A stretch of 64,000 nt of DNA from positions 186,001 through 250,000 of the forward strand of contig NZ_CP116256.1 in the NCBI RefSeq assembly GCF_027947575.1. The letters are read 5' to 3'. The DNA is from Streptomyces rubrogriseus. GTDB lineage: Bacteria; Actinomycetota; Actinomycetes; Streptomycetales; Streptomycetaceae. The notes under the pieces were generated by a model. That model was given only the letters and a program-made list of their open reading frames with translations. It did not search any database and was not told where the DNA came from. Position 1 is the stretch's first letter. Each line of letters starts with the position of its first letter. Made by a program: the position numbers and the translations under genes. Of this stretch, positions 35,918-45,054 are shown in pieces.

Positions 35918-37103
35918 CCTTGAGCCGCCCCACCGCCTCCTCCAGCACCGCGGTCCGCTTGCAGAACGCGAACCGCACGAAGGGCGCGCCCTCCTCCCGG
36001 TGGTCGTAGAAGACCGCGTTGGGTACGGCGACGACGCCCGCGCGCTCGGGCAGGGAGCGGCAGAAGGCGAAGCCGTCGCGCTCGCCGAGCGGGCGGATGT
36101 CGGTGGTGACGAAGTAGGTCCCGGCGGGGCGGAACACCCCGAAGCCCGCCTCGGCCAGCCCGGCCGCCAGCAGGTCCCGCTTCGCCTCCATGTCCCGCCG
36201 GTAGGCGGCGAAGTACGACTCCGGCAGCGCGAGCGCCTCGGCGACGGCGTACTGGAAGGGCCCCGAGGCCACGTACGTCAGGTACTGCTTGGCCGAGCGG
36301 ACCGCCGTGAGCAGGGCGGGCGCGGCGGTGGCCCAGCCGACCTTCCAGCCGGTGAACGAGAACGTCTTGCCGGCCGACCCGATGGTCACCGTGCGCTCCC
36401 GCATCCCCGGGAAGGATGCCAGGGGGACGTGCTCGGCGGCGTCGAAGACCAGGTGTTCGTAGACCTCGTCGGTCACCACCAGCAGGTCCCGCTCCACCGC
36501 CAGCTCGGCGATCGCGGCCAGCTCGTCGCGGGTGAGGACCGTGCCCGTCGGGTTGTGCGGGGTGTTCAGCAGCAGCAGCCGGGTGCGGTCGGTGACCGCG
36601 TCGCGCAGCTCGTCCAGGTCCAGGCGGAACGCGCCCTCGTGCGGCCGCAGGGTCACCGGCACGCGGGTGCCGCCCGCCATCGCGATGCAGGCCGCGTACG
36701 AGTCGTAGTACGGCTCCAGCGCGACCACCTCGTCGCCGGGCTCCAGCAGGGCCAGCAGGGCGGCCGCGATGGCCTCCGTGGCGCCGGCGGTGACCAGGAC
36801 CTCGGTGTCGGGGTCGTAGGACAGGCCGTAGCGGCGCTGCTGGTGGTCGGCGACGGCGGCGCGCAGCTCGGGGACGCCGGGGCCCGGCGGGTACTGGTTG
36901 CCGCGCCCGTCGCGCAGCGCCCGCACGGCGGCCTCGCGGATCTCCTCGGGGCCGTCGGTGTCGGGGAAGCCCTGGCCGAGGTTGATCGCCCCGGTCCGCA
37001 CCGCCAGGGCGGACATCTCGGCGAAGATCGTCGTCCCGAACTCCGCGAGCCGGCGGTTCAGGAGGGGGCGGGCGCTGGAGCTCATCGAGGTCATGCCGGT
37101 CAT
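35904..37103 (-). CDS. PLP-dependent aminotransferase, class I/II
   Basis: A 399-residue aminotransferase. Marks: INLGQGFPDTDGPEEIREAA near residue 40, NQYPPGPGVPELRAAVADHQ, LLLLNTPHNPTGTVLTRDEL (about 175-194), DEVYEHLVFD (about 212) and the PLP lysine in SAGKTFSFTGWKVGW (about 245). This subgroup includes actinobacterial DapC-like (N-succinyl-diaminopimelate) and methionine/kynurenine aminotransferases; the exact substrate is uncertain. Several in-frame ATGs lie close together (37103, 37094, 37085); 37094 has AGGA at a good distance, so the true start may be nine bases in. Confidence 0.92.
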   Translation of the reverse strand: MTGMTSMSSSARPLLNRRLAEFGTTIFAEMSALAVRTGAINLGQGFPDTDGPEEIREAAVRALRDGRGNQYPPGPGVPELRAAVADHQQRRYGLSYDPDTEVLVTAGATEAIAAALLALLEPGDEVVALEPYYDSYAACIAMAGGTRVPVTLRPHEGAFRLDLDELRDAVTDRTRLLLLNTPHNPTGTVLTRDELAAIAELAVERDLLVVTDEVYEHLVFDAAEHVPLASFPGMRERTVTIGSAGKTFSFTGWKVGWATAAPALLTAVRSAKQYLTYVASGPFQYAVAEALALPESYFAAYRRDMEAKRDLLAAGLAEAGFGVFRPAGTYFVTTDIRPLGERDGFAFCRSLPERAGVVAVPNAVFYDHREEGAPFVRFAFCKRTAVLEEAVGRLKALSA

Positions 37104-37299
37104 CCTGCGCCGAAGCTCTGGACTTCCTCAACTCTGCTTTGGGGCGTGGCGGCGGGGGGCATCTCCCGTGCACGCCGGTGAGGTTCGCGGCGGGATCCAC
37201 AGGCAGGCGACAGGCAATCGACACGCAGCGAGGCGTCCGACGGGGGATTGCTTCGGGGGACTTCCGGGCGCGGCCCGGGAACGGAAGGAGGGTGGAGCC

Positions 37300-37593
37300 G
37301 TGGTCACAGGCATCATCCTGTTCGTGATCGCAGCCCTGGTGATCAGGGGACTCGTGGCGGGCCGGCGCACCTCGGGCGCGGCCCGGACCCGGGCCGGGCG
37401 GGGGCCGCGCCGGTCGAGCACCGGCGGGGGCGGCGACAGCGGCGGCGGTACCAACAGCTGGTGGGCGGGCGACGGGGGCGGTTCGTCCTCCGACGGCCAC
37501 CACTCGGGCCACTCCTGTGGTGGCGGCTCGTCCTGCGGAGGCGGGTCGTCCTGCGGGGGAGGGGGCGGCGGATGCGGCGGAGGCGGCGGCTGA
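37300..37593 (+). CDS. Membrane-anchored Gly/Ser/Cys-rich small protein
   Basis: A 97-residue protein with an excellent ribosome site (AAGGAGGG) and GTG start. One membrane helix (IILFVIAALVIRGLVAG, about 5-21) is followed by a basic stretch, then a low-complexity Gly/Ser tail with HHSGHSCGGGSSCGGGSSCG and further Gly runs; it carries four Cys and a His cluster, a possible metal or redox site. It lies upstream of the DUF2617 and spermidine-synthase-like genes on the same strand. The function is unknown. Confidence 0.75.
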   Translation: MVTGIILFVIAALVIRGLVAGRRTSGAARTRAGRGPRRSSTGGGGDSGGGTNSWWAGDGGGSSSDGHHSGHSCGGGSSCGGGSSCGGGGGGCGGGGG

Positions 37594-37992
37594 CACGGGG
37601 CAGCTGAGCCTTTCGGTCAGGGGGAACCGCATCCCCTGTAGGGGCCCGCTCCTGGGGCCGGGCCCCGCGTCCCCACCACGAGCGCCCGCCGGGCCACACT
37701 CCCGGTGGGCGCTCCCACGCCCGGCGCACTCCGTACGGGCGGGGTGTGCGCCCGGGTTGAACAGTTGAGCTGTGGAGCCCCCTGAGGGATGGAAACGTCA
37801 CGAAGTTGGGTAAAAACGCTGTGGCGGCGCCATCGTTCATGATTCGCTCTCCCTCATCAACGCAGCTCCTCGGACGACCTGTTGACCCCCCTCCTGACCG
37901 GCCGACTGGGCTGAGCGGGCCGCATCCCCGGCAGTGCCACGGATGCGCGGGCCCCACACCTTCCTCTCCTTGTCTGCTTGCGGAGCCGATCC
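37594..37992. other. Gene-free interval with a terminator hairpin
   Basis: At 37680-37714 two 14-base arms (GAGCGCCCGCCGGG and CCCGGTGGGCGCTC, one G-T pair) form a terminator after the Gly/Cys-rich gene. From 37780 to 37850 the sequence is relatively A/T-rich (AAGTTGGGTAAAAACGC) and is the probable promoter region of the next gene. No reading frame here is convincing. Confidence 0.6.
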
Positions 37993-38529
37993 ATGCTCAC
38001 GACCCTCGAAACCGCCTACACCGACACCCGCGCCGCCGACCTGGCCTGGGCCCTGGGGCGCGAGCCGCTGCCCGCGCTCGCCTGTCTCGACATCGAACTG
38101 ACGGACGCCAGGCTGCAGTTGAGACTGCTCGGCGCCTCCCACCAAGTCCTGCTCGAGGAGGAGCGGGGCAGCTGCTCGGAGACGGTGGCGTGCATCCCCG
38201 GCAGCAGCACCCCCCTCCCGCTGGGCGTCGCCAAACGGGTGGGCGACTGGGAGTACGAGTTCGCCGCCCGCGTCGAGGTGCTGACGCCGGGCTCCTTCGC
38301 CGGCCGCGCGCAGGAACTGCTGGCCCTGGTCTCCGACCACCCGCACGGCCTGGTCGGCGTCTTCCCCGGCAGCCCGCACGCCTTCACCGCGCTGCTGGCC
38401 CAGCGGCACGAGGGGCAGGTGCACTGGCGCACCTGGCACGCCTATCCGCAGGACGGCCAGTTGGTGGCGACCCGGACGCGGGTGGGCGTGCGGGTGCCGA
38501 CGGCCCGGCTCAGGCCGTCCGCGGTGTGA
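37993..38529 (+). CDS. DUF2617 family protein
   Basis: A 178-residue cytoplasmic protein. Typical segments: TRAADLAWALGREPLPALAC, LDIELTDARLQLRLLGASHQ, VLLEEERGSCSETVACIPGS, WEYEFAARVEVLTPGSFAGR, DHPHGLVGVFPGSPHAFTAL. It belongs to DUF2617 as far as can be told from memory; the fold is probably beta-rich. DUF2617 genes are recurrent neighbours of membrane spermidine-synthase-like genes, and here one follows 131 bases downstream. Function unknown. Confidence 0.85.
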   Translation: MLTTLETAYTDTRAADLAWALGREPLPALACLDIELTDARLQLRLLGASHQVLLEEERGSCSETVACIPGSSTPLPLGVAKRVGDWEYEFAARVEVLTPGSFAGRAQELLALVSDHPHGLVGVFPGSPHAFTALLAQRHEGQVHWRTWHAYPQDGQLVATRTRVGVRVPTARLRPSAV

Positions 38530-38660
38530 GCGGGCGGCACCGGCGGGTGCGAGCGGCCGGGCACCGAACGGGACCGAATAAACCTGTGGTGCACGACAGG
38601 CCCTGAGTTTCACACGTGTGGGTGACGAAGCGCAGTGCTGGAGTGACGTAACGTCACTGC

Positions 38661-40319
38661 GTGATCGAACCGCACGCGCCCGCCCCGCCCGGCTCTCCGC
38701 CGTCCTGGGGCGGCCCCTGCGGCCCGGAAGCGCCCGCGCGGCTGCCCGTCCGGCCGGCCGTCGGGCGGTTCCTGGTGCTGGCGGGCGTGTTCGTGTGCGC
38801 GGCCTGCGGGCTCGTGTACGAACTCGAACTCGTCGCGCTCGCCTCGTACCTGATCGGCGACTCGGTCACCCAGGCGTCGGTCGTCCTGTCCGTCATGGTC
38901 TTCGCCATGGGCCTCGGCTCGCTCGCCGCCAAACGGCTGCGCGGCCTGGCGGCGGCCGGCTTCGGCGCGCTGGAGGCCGCGCTCGCCCTGGTCGGCGGCT
39001 CCAGCGCCATGCTGCTGTACGCGGTCTTCGCCTGGACCGGCGGCTGGGGCGGCCTGTGGGCCGACGGTCCGCGCATCCTGCTGGTCGCCTTCTCGCTCGC
39101 CATCGGCGTGCTGATCGGCGCCGAGGTGCCGCTGCTCATGGAGCTGATCCAGCGGGTGCGCAGGCAGGACCCGGGCGGCGCCGTCGCTGACCTGTTCGCC
39201 GCGGACTACGTCGGCGCGCTCGTCGGCGGCCTCGCCTTCCCGTTCGTCCTGCTGCCCTTCCTCGGCCAGCTCACCGGCGCGCTGCTCACCGGCACCGTCA
39301 ACGCGGTCGTCGGCGCCGCCCTGGTCCTCGGCCTGTTCCGGCGCGACCTGACCCGCCGGGCGCGCTGGCTGCTGCTGACCGCCAACGCGGTCGTCCTCGC
39401 CCTGCTCGCCACGGCGACCGTCCTCGCCGACGACTTCGAACGCGCGGCCCGGCACGCCGTGTACGGCCAGGACGTCCGCGTGGCCGTCCGGACCGACGTG
39501 CAGGAGGTCGTCCTCACCGGCGACGCCGACGGCCGCCCCCTCGACCTGTTCCTCGACGGGCGGCTGCGGGTGCGCGGCAGCGACGAGCGGAGTTACCACG
39601 AGGCGCTGGTGCACCCCGCCATGAGCGGCCCGCACGCGCGCGTGCTGATCCTCGGCGGCGGCGACGGCCTGGCCGCGCGGGAGGTGCTGCGCCACCCCGG
39701 CGTGCGCCGCGTCGACGTCCTCGAAGCCGACCCCGGCCTCGCCCGGCTGGCCCGGCACGACCCCGGTCTTTCCACCCTCAACGAGCACGCCTACGGCGAC
39801 GCGCGCGTGCGAGTCCTCCCGGGCGACGCCTTCCACCGGCTGCGCGCGACGCCTTCCGGGACGTACGACGTGGTGATCTCGGACCTGCCCGACCCGGGCG
39901 TCACGGCCAGCACGAAGCTGTACTCCCAGGAGTTCTACGGGCTGCTGCGCCGGGTGCTCGCGCCCGACGGGCGGCTGGCGGTCCACGCGGGCCCGGTCGC
40001 CGCACACCCCCGCGCCTTCTGGACCGTGGACGCCACCCTCCGCGCGGCGGGCCTGCCCGCCGTCGCCTACCGCGTCGACGCCCGCGACACCGGCACCGGC
40101 TCCGCGCCCGGCCCCCGCCGCGCGGCCGCGGACCCTCCGGCGCCCCGCGGCTGGGGCTTCCTGCTGGCCGCGCGCACGGCCCCCGTCCCGCGCCTGGACC
40201 CGGCGGCACCCCGCCCGCACACCCTCACCCCGGACTCCCTGGCCCGGGGCATCCGCGAGGCGGCCCGCACCCGGATGGCCGGGCTGCCGCCCTCCACGCT
40301 CGTGCATCCGCGGTTCTGA
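38661..40319 (+). CDS. Membrane-fused spermidine synthase-like aminopropyltransferase
   Basis: A 552-residue protein. About seven membrane helices fill residues 30-255 ([60 protein letters not shown]). The C-terminal SpeE-like domain covers about 265-500: [20 protein letters not shown] (the substrate Asp/His region), [20 protein letters not shown] (SAM-type nucleotide loop GGGDG), VISDLPDPG and [16 protein letters not shown]. It would transfer an aminopropyl group to an amine acceptor at the membrane; the substrate in these fusions is unproven. GTG start at 38661. Confidence 0.9.
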   Translation: MIEPHAPAPPGSPPSWGGPCGPEAPARLPVRPAVGRFLVLAGVFVCAACGLVYELELVALASYLIGDSVTQASVVLSVMVFAMGLGSLAAKRLRGLAAAGFGALEAALALVGGSSAMLLYAVFAWTGGWGGLWADGPRILLVAFSLAIGVLIGAEVPLLMELIQRVRRQDPGGAVADLFAADYVGALVGGLAFPFVLLPFLGQLTGALLTGTVNAVVGAALVLGLFRRDLTRRARWLLLTANAVVLALLATATVLADDFERAARHAVYGQDVRVAVRTDVQEVVLTGDADGRPLDLFLDGRLRVRGSDERSYHEALVHPAMSGPHARVLILGGGDGLAAREVLRHPGVRRVDVLEADPGLARLARHDPGLSTLNEHAYGDARVRVLPGDAFHRLRATPSGTYDVVISDLPDPGVTASTKLYSQEFYGLLRRVLAPDGRLAVHAGPVAAHPRAFWTVDATLRAAGLPAVAYRVDARDTGTGSAPGPRRAAADPPAPRGWGFLLAARTAPVPRLDPAAPRPHTLTPDSLARGIREAARTRMAGLPPSTLVHPRF

Positions 40320-40579
40320 ACCCCGCCCGCACGGGCGCCGCGACCGCGATCCACCGCGTCCCCGTGCGGCGGTCCGACCCTCCCCCGGGTGCGGGACGGA
40401 CCGCCACACCCCCCTGTGGATCGCTCGCACCCGGAATCTACGGCCGCCCGCGCGTCCCGGAATCCGGCGGTGGGTGGAGAACGGAGCCAACCCAGCGCGG
40501 TAGTCCCCCGGTTCCTGCAACTTCTGCGGTACGGCAGAAGGATGACGCCGACGCCGGGCGGCGGACCTACGCTGCGGGA
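40320..40579. other. Intergenic interval, probable promoter region
   Basis: This 260-base gap has no convincing gene. It contains repeated CGG-CCG clusters and, at 40500-40550, the relatively A/T-rich stretch before the histidine kinase gene that probably holds its promoter. Confidence 0.4.
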
Positions 40580-41740
40580 ATGCGCCTGCACCCCCTGGCG
40601 GCCGACGGCCTGATCGCCGCGGCGCTGACGACCGTGGCCGTCCTGCTCGGCACCGAGGCCGTCGCCCAGGGGTGGCCCGCGCTCGACCCGCTCGCCTGGA
40701 CGCTCGTCGCCCTGCTCACCCTCCCGCTCGTCCTGCGCACCCGCGCCCCCGTCACCGTCTGCCTCGCCGTGCACGCCTGCTGGGCGCTCTACATCACCCT
40801 CGACTACTGGCCCGTCGTCGGCTCCTTCGGCCCCATGCTCGCCGTCTACACCGTCGCCGCCCAGCGCCCCACCCGCATCGCCGCCGCCTGCGCCGCCCTG
40901 CTCGCCGGGGTGTGGATCTACGCCGGGCTGCGCAGCGACTCCGGGGCCATGGCCTCGGTGGCGGGGCAGGCCGTGGGCTTCCCGCTGGTGCTGTGGCGGT
41001 TCGGGTACGTGGCCCGCCAGACCGGCGAGCTGACGCTGCGGCTGCGGGCCGAACAGGCCGACCGGGCCCGCCGCGAGGTCGCCGAGGAACGCGTGCGGAT
41101 CGCCCGCGAACTGCACGACGTGGTCGCCCACCACATCGCCGTCATCAACGTCCAGGCCGGACTGGCCCGCTTCGTCTTCCGGTCCGACGCCCGCACCGCA
41201 CGCGACGCCCTGGACACCATCGAGGGCGCCAGCGGCGAGGCCCTGGCCGAACTGCGCCGCATGCTCGGCCTGTTGCGCGCCGACGGCGTACAGGGCGCGG
41301 ACGGCGCCCCCGCTCCCGGCCTCGACCAGCTCGACGAGATGGTCACCCGGGTGCGTACCGGCGGCGTGGGCGTCCGGCTGCGTGTCACCGGCACCCCGCG
41401 CCCCCTGCCGCCAGGCGTTCAGCTGTGTGTCTACCGGGTGGTGCAGGAGGCCCTCACCAACGTGCTCAAGCACGCGCCCGGCGCGGACGCCGCCGTCGAA
41501 CTCGCCTACCGCGCGGGCGAGGTGACCGTCTCGGTGACCGACGACGGACCGGCCGGGGGACCGGATCCGGACACACCTGCCGAAGGGGGCGGCCACGGCT
41601 TGATCGGGATGCGGGAGAGGGCCAAGCTCTACGGCGGGACGATCGCCGTCGGCCCGCGCAGCGAGGGTGGATTCGGCGTGCGCCTGACCCTTCCGACGCC
41701 GGTACAAGTCGCACGCCGGGGAGACTCCGTGCGGGAATGA
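40580..41740 (+). CDS. Sensor histidine kinase, NarL/LuxR-type pair
   Basis: A 386-residue membrane kinase. About four to five helices (residues 8-140), then HisKA_3 dimerisation with the phospho-accepting His179 in [20 protein letters not shown], and the ATPase domain with [20 protein letters not shown] (N-box), DDGP and [16 protein letters not shown] (G-box). It phosphorylates the response regulator whose start overlaps its stop (ATGA). No extracellular sensor domain is visible; sensing probably occurs within the membrane part. The stimulus is unknown. Confidence 0.92.
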   Translation: MRLHPLAADGLIAAALTTVAVLLGTEAVAQGWPALDPLAWTLVALLTLPLVLRTRAPVTVCLAVHACWALYITLDYWPVVGSFGPMLAVYTVAAQRPTRIAAACAALLAGVWIYAGLRSDSGAMASVAGQAVGFPLVLWRFGYVARQTGELTLRLRAEQADRARREVAEERVRIARELHDVVAHHIAVINVQAGLARFVFRSDARTARDALDTIEGASGEALAELRRMLGLLRADGVQGADGAPAPGLDQLDEMVTRVRTGGVGVRLRVTGTPRPLPPGVQLCVYRVVQEALTNVLKHAPGADAAVELAYRAGEVTVSVTDDGPAGGPDPDTPAEGGGHGLIGMRERAKLYGGTIAVGPRSEGGFGVRLTLPTPVQVARRGDSVRE

Positions 41741-42483
41741 CCGACGCAGACCGCCCGACGGACGGGCCGCACCACGACGCCGCCGGGCCGATCCGCCTGC
41801 TGGTCGTCGATGACCAGTACCTCGTCCGCACCGGCCTCGCCACGCTGCTGCGCGCCGCCCCCGGCATGGAGGTCGTCGGCGAGGCGTCCGACGGCGCCGA
41901 GGCGGTGGAGCTGGCCGCCCGGACCCGGCCGGACGTGGTCCTGATGGACATCCGCATGCCCGGCCTCACCGGCATCCAGGCCACCGAGCGGATCCTCGCC
42001 GAGGCGGTGGACCCGGCGCCCCGCATCCTCGTCCTGACCACCTTCGACCTCGACGAGTACGTGTACGGCGCCCTGCGGGCCGGCGCGTCCGGCTTCCTGC
42101 TCAAGGACGCGGGCCCCGAGCGGCTGCTGGCCGCGGTCACCGCGGTGCACGGCGGCGACGCGCTGTTCGCACCCGCGGTCACCCGGCGGCTGGTGGAGGC
42201 GTTCACGCGGATGACGGACACGGGGCGGGCGGACCCGCCGGACGCCGGTCCGCCGCCGCCCGCGCTGACGACGCTGACCGGCCGCGAGGCCGAGGTCCTG
42301 CAACTGGTCGGCCGCGGACTGAGCAACGCCGAGGCCGCCGACCGGCTGTTCATCAGCGAGGCCACCGTGAAGACCCACCTCAACCGCACCATGACCAAGC
42401 TGGGCCTGACCAGCAGGGCCCAGGCGGTGGTCGTGGCGTACGAGACGGGACTGGTGACGCCGGGGAGCGCGGGCGCCGGGTGA
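41737..42483 (+). CDS. LuxR-family response regulator
   Basis: A 248-residue regulator paired with the kinase upstream. The receiver domain (about 18-135) has DD at about 27-28, phospho-acceptor Asp71 in [10 protein letters not shown], Thr of [20 protein letters not shown] and Lys of GFLLKDAG. The GerE helix-turn-helix (about 178-240) contains [20 protein letters not shown] and [21 protein letters not shown] Pro-rich linker separates them. It is a DNA-binding activator; its targets are unknown. Confidence 0.94.
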   Translation: MTDADRPTDGPHHDAAGPIRLLVVDDQYLVRTGLATLLRAAPGMEVVGEASDGAEAVELAARTRPDVVLMDIRMPGLTGIQATERILAEAVDPAPRILVLTTFDLDEYVYGALRAGASGFLLKDAGPERLLAAVTAVHGGDALFAPAVTRRLVEAFTRMTDTGRADPPDAGPPPPALTTLTGREAEVLQLVGRGLSNAEAADRLFISEATVKTHLNRTMTKLGLTSRAQAVVVAYETGLVTPGSAGAG

Positions 42484-42535
42484 CTTTGCGCCGACGGGGG
42501 GTGCGGCGGGCCGCCGCTGGGTAGGGTGCCGTGAC

Positions 42536-43522
42536 ATGGAGCATGAGGTGTTCGTTCCGGTTCCGGCCGAGCGGCTCAGGGACGTGCTGGCCGACCCCGT
42601 CCGGGTCGCCCGGGCGGTTCCGGGGCTCCAGCAGGACGCCGGGGCCGAGCCCGTCGCGGGCCGGCTGAAGGTGCGCATCGGCAGTCACTCCATCACCTAC
42701 CGCGGCTCCCTGCGCCTGTCCGCGCGCGAGGACGGCACGTACTCCGTCGAGGGCGACGCCACCGAGTCGCGCGGCACCGGCGCGGTCGCGCTCGCGCTGA
42801 CCCTCCGCGCGGACGACGCCGAGGGCGGCGCCACCCTCACCTTCACCGGGACGGCCACCGCGGACGGGCGGGTCACGGAGCTGCCGCCGGACTCGGTGGC
42901 GTCGGCCACGACCCGGCTGCTGGCCCGGTTCGCGGAGAACCTGGGCACGGCGGCGCAGACGCCCCCCGCGCCGGAGCCGGGGCCGGGCCCGCAACCCGAG
43001 CCGCGCCCCGCCTCCGTCTTCGACACCGAGGTCCCCCCGTCCTCCCTCGCGGACAGCGACGGCGACGGCGACGGCGACAGCGACGCGGACGAGGACGCAG
43101 GCGCAGGCGCAGACGCGCACACGGACGAGAAGACGGAGGCGGAGGCGGAAGGGGACGCGGACCGCGGCGGGCGCACGGACGACGAGCCGGCCGTCCCGCC
43201 CCCCGCCGAGGCGGCGCACGCGCGCCGCACGATGATCGGCCGCAGCGCCGAGGAGGTGGACCACGCCCCGCCGCGCGGCCGGTACGCCCCGTGCCCGCGC
43301 CCCAGGCGAGCGCGGTCGGCGCCCCCTGCGCTGGGCCGCCCCCGCGGCGGCGCTGGCCGTGGCGTCGGCGATCGTGGTGGGCCGCGCACTGCGCAGACGC
43401 CGCTGACCACCGCCGGACCCGCCGCTGGCCACCGCCGGACCCGCCGCGGAGTCACGTCCGTACCCGGCGCGGAGCCACGTCCGGACCCGCCGCGGAGCCA
43501 CCGCCGGGTGGGGCGCCCTTGA
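42536..43522 (+). CDS. SRPBCC/CoxG-like protein with frameshifted C-terminus
   Basis: The N-terminal 145 residues form a SRPBCC/CoxG-type domain (MEHEVFVPVPAERLRDVLAD, VARAVPGLQQDAG, YSVEGDATESRGTGAVALAL, SVASATTRLLARFAENLGTA). An acidic low-complexity linker (about 150-240) follows. After RRTMIGRSAEEVDHAPPRGR the annotated frame becomes Arg/Pro-rich junk to 43522. Reading one frame back at 43291 and again at 43326 gives VPAPQASAVGAP, then [26 protein letters not shown] and a stop at 43404-43406: a membrane anchor. So two single-base losses in C runs break the end. Without them the protein would be about 290 residues. Confidence 0.8.
   Translation: MEHEVFVPVPAERLRDVLADPVRVARAVPGLQQDAGAEPVAGRLKVRIGSHSITYRGSLRLSAREDGTYSVEGDATESRGTGAVALALTLRADDAEGGATLTFTGTATADGRVTELPPDSVASATTRLLARFAENLGTAAQTPPAPEPGPGPQPEPRPASVFDTEVPPSSLADSDGDGDGDSDADEDAGAGADAHTDEKTEAEAEGDADRGGRTDDEPAVPPPAEAAHARRTMIGRSAEEVDHAPPRGRYAPCPRPRRARSAPPALGRPRGGAGRGVGDRGGPRTAQTPLTTAGPAAGHRRTRRGVTSVPGAEPRPDPPRSHRRVGRP
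43061..43125 (+). repeat. Hexanucleotide repeat coding acidic linker
   Basis: GACGGC-type six-base units in tandem encode Asp-Gly/Asp-Ser/Asp-Ala runs within the linker of the SRPBCC protein. The phase stays in frame, so slippage in this part changes linker length only. Confidence 0.7.
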
Positions 43523-43543
43523 TCGCCCCAGTAGGGTCGTGGC

Positions 43544-44332
43544 GTGAGTAACGAACCCATCACGCTGACCGCGGGCGACGCGGAGGCGACCGTGCTGCCG
43601 GGCAACGGCGGCCGGATCGGCGGACTCCGCGTCGGCGGCACGGAGCTGCTCCGCCAGGGCGAGCGCTACGGCTGCTTCCCGATGGTCCCCTGGTGCGGAC
43701 GCATCCGCGACGGCCGCTTCAGCGACGGCGCCGTGGTCCACCAGATGCCGCTGAACTCCCCGCCGCACGCCATCCACGGCACCGCCCGCGACGCCGCCTG
43801 GCGCACCGCCCGCGTCACCGCCGACGAGGCCGTCATCACGTACGACCTCGTCGACCCCTGGCCCTACCCCGGCCGCGTCACCCAGGTGGTCGCGCTCGCC
43901 GAGGACGGGCTCACGCTGTCGATGTCCGTGGAGACGTACGAGTCGTCCTTCCCGGCGCAGATCGGCTGGCACCCCTGGTTCAACCGGACCCTCGACGGCA
44001 CCGGTGTGGAGATCGCCTTCGACCCCGCCTGGCAGGAGGAGCGCGGCGACGACCACCTCCCCACCGGCAACCGCGTCGAGCCGAAGCCCCGCCCCTGGGA
44101 CGACTGCTTCGGCATGCCCGACGGCGTCGACGTCACGCTGACCTGGCCGGGGCTGCTGGAGCTGAAGGTGACCAGCCGGGAGCAGTGGGCCGTGGTGTAC
44201 GACGAGCAGGAGGCCGCCGTCTGCGTGGAGCCGCAGACCGGCCCGCCCAACGGCCTGAACACCCTCCCCCGCCTGGTCACGCCCCTGGAGCCGCTGGAGG
44301 CCACGACCACCTGGTCCTGGCGCCGCCCTTAA
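43544..44332 (+). CDS. Aldose 1-epimerase family protein
   Basis: A 262-residue galactose-mutarotase-fold protein. Active-site segments: FPMVPWCGRIRDGRF (about 45), HAIHGTARDAAW (His at about 75-78), IGWHPWFNRTL (His at about 142) and CVEPQTGPPNGLNTLPR (Glu at about 228). It would interconvert sugar anomers, or act on a phosphorylated sugar like the YeaD group. GTG start at 43544. It ends 10 bases before pyrE on the same strand, so the two may be cotranscribed. Confidence 0.92.
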   Translation: MSNEPITLTAGDAEATVLPGNGGRIGGLRVGGTELLRQGERYGCFPMVPWCGRIRDGRFSDGAVVHQMPLNSPPHAIHGTARDAAWRTARVTADEAVITYDLVDPWPYPGRVTQVVALAEDGLTLSMSVETYESSFPAQIGWHPWFNRTLDGTGVEIAFDPAWQEERGDDHLPTGNRVEPKPRPWDDCFGMPDGVDVTLTWPGLLELKVTSREQWAVVYDEQEAAVCVEPQTGPPNGLNTLPRLVTPLEPLEATTTWSWRRP

Positions 44333-44342
44333 GCTGGCGTAC

Positions 44343-44891
44343 ATGACGGACGTACGCGGCGAGCTGCTGCAGCAGATCAAGGACAAGGCCGTGGTGCACG
44401 GCAAGGTGACCCTCTCCTCGGGGCTGGAGGCCGACTACTACGTCGACCTGCGCCGCATCACCCTGGACGGCGAGGCCGCGCCGCTGGTCGGCCAGGTGCT
44501 GCTGGACCTCGCCGCCGACCTGGAGTTCGACGCGGTGGGCGGGCTCACCATGGGCGCCGACCCGGTCGCCGCGAGCATGCTGCACGCCGCCGCCGCGCGC
44601 GGCCGCAGGCTGGACGCGTTCGTCGTCCGCAAGTCCGCCAAGGCGCACGGGCTGCAGCGCCGCGTCGAGGGCCCGGAGATCAAGGGCCGCCGCGTCGTGG
44701 TCGTCGAGGACACCTCCACCACCGGCGGCTCCCCGCTCACCGCCGTCGAGGCCGTGCGCGAGGCCGGCGCCGAGGTGGTCGCCGTCGTGACGATCGTGGA
44801 CCGGGCGACGGGCGCCGCGGAGAAGATCCAGGACGGCGCGGGGGTGCCGTACCTGTACGCGTACGGCAAGGACGAGCTGGGCCTGGACTGA
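44343..44891 (+). CDS. pyrE: Orotate phosphoribosyltransferase
   Basis: A 182-residue enzyme making orotidine 5'-phosphate from orotate and PRPP in pyrimidine synthesis. FSLSSGLEADYYVDLRR-type start (VTLSSGLEADYYVDLRRITL), KSAKAHGLQRRVEGP with the catalytic Lys (about residue 98-101), and the PRPP motif VVVVEDTSTTGGSPLTAVEA (about 118-137). The length matches PyrE. The start follows the epimerase gene by 10 bases. Confidence 0.95.
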   Translation: MTDVRGELLQQIKDKAVVHGKVTLSSGLEADYYVDLRRITLDGEAAPLVGQVLLDLAADLEFDAVGGLTMGADPVAASMLHAAAARGRRLDAFVVRKSAKAHGLQRRVEGPEIKGRRVVVVEDTSTTGGSPLTAVEAVREAGAEVVAVVTIVDRATGAAEKIQDGAGVPYLYAYGKDELGLD

Positions 44892-45054
44892 CGCCAGGGG
44901 TACCAGGGGGACCAGGGGCCGAGACGGGGCCGGGGTCCACTCGGGTATTCCCGTTCCGTCTGGAAGGATGGGGCCGACGATGACGTCGCCCCCCAGTCCT
45001 AGGTCAGGGCCATAAGCAGCAACACGCCCACCCGCACATACAAGGAGCGGACAG

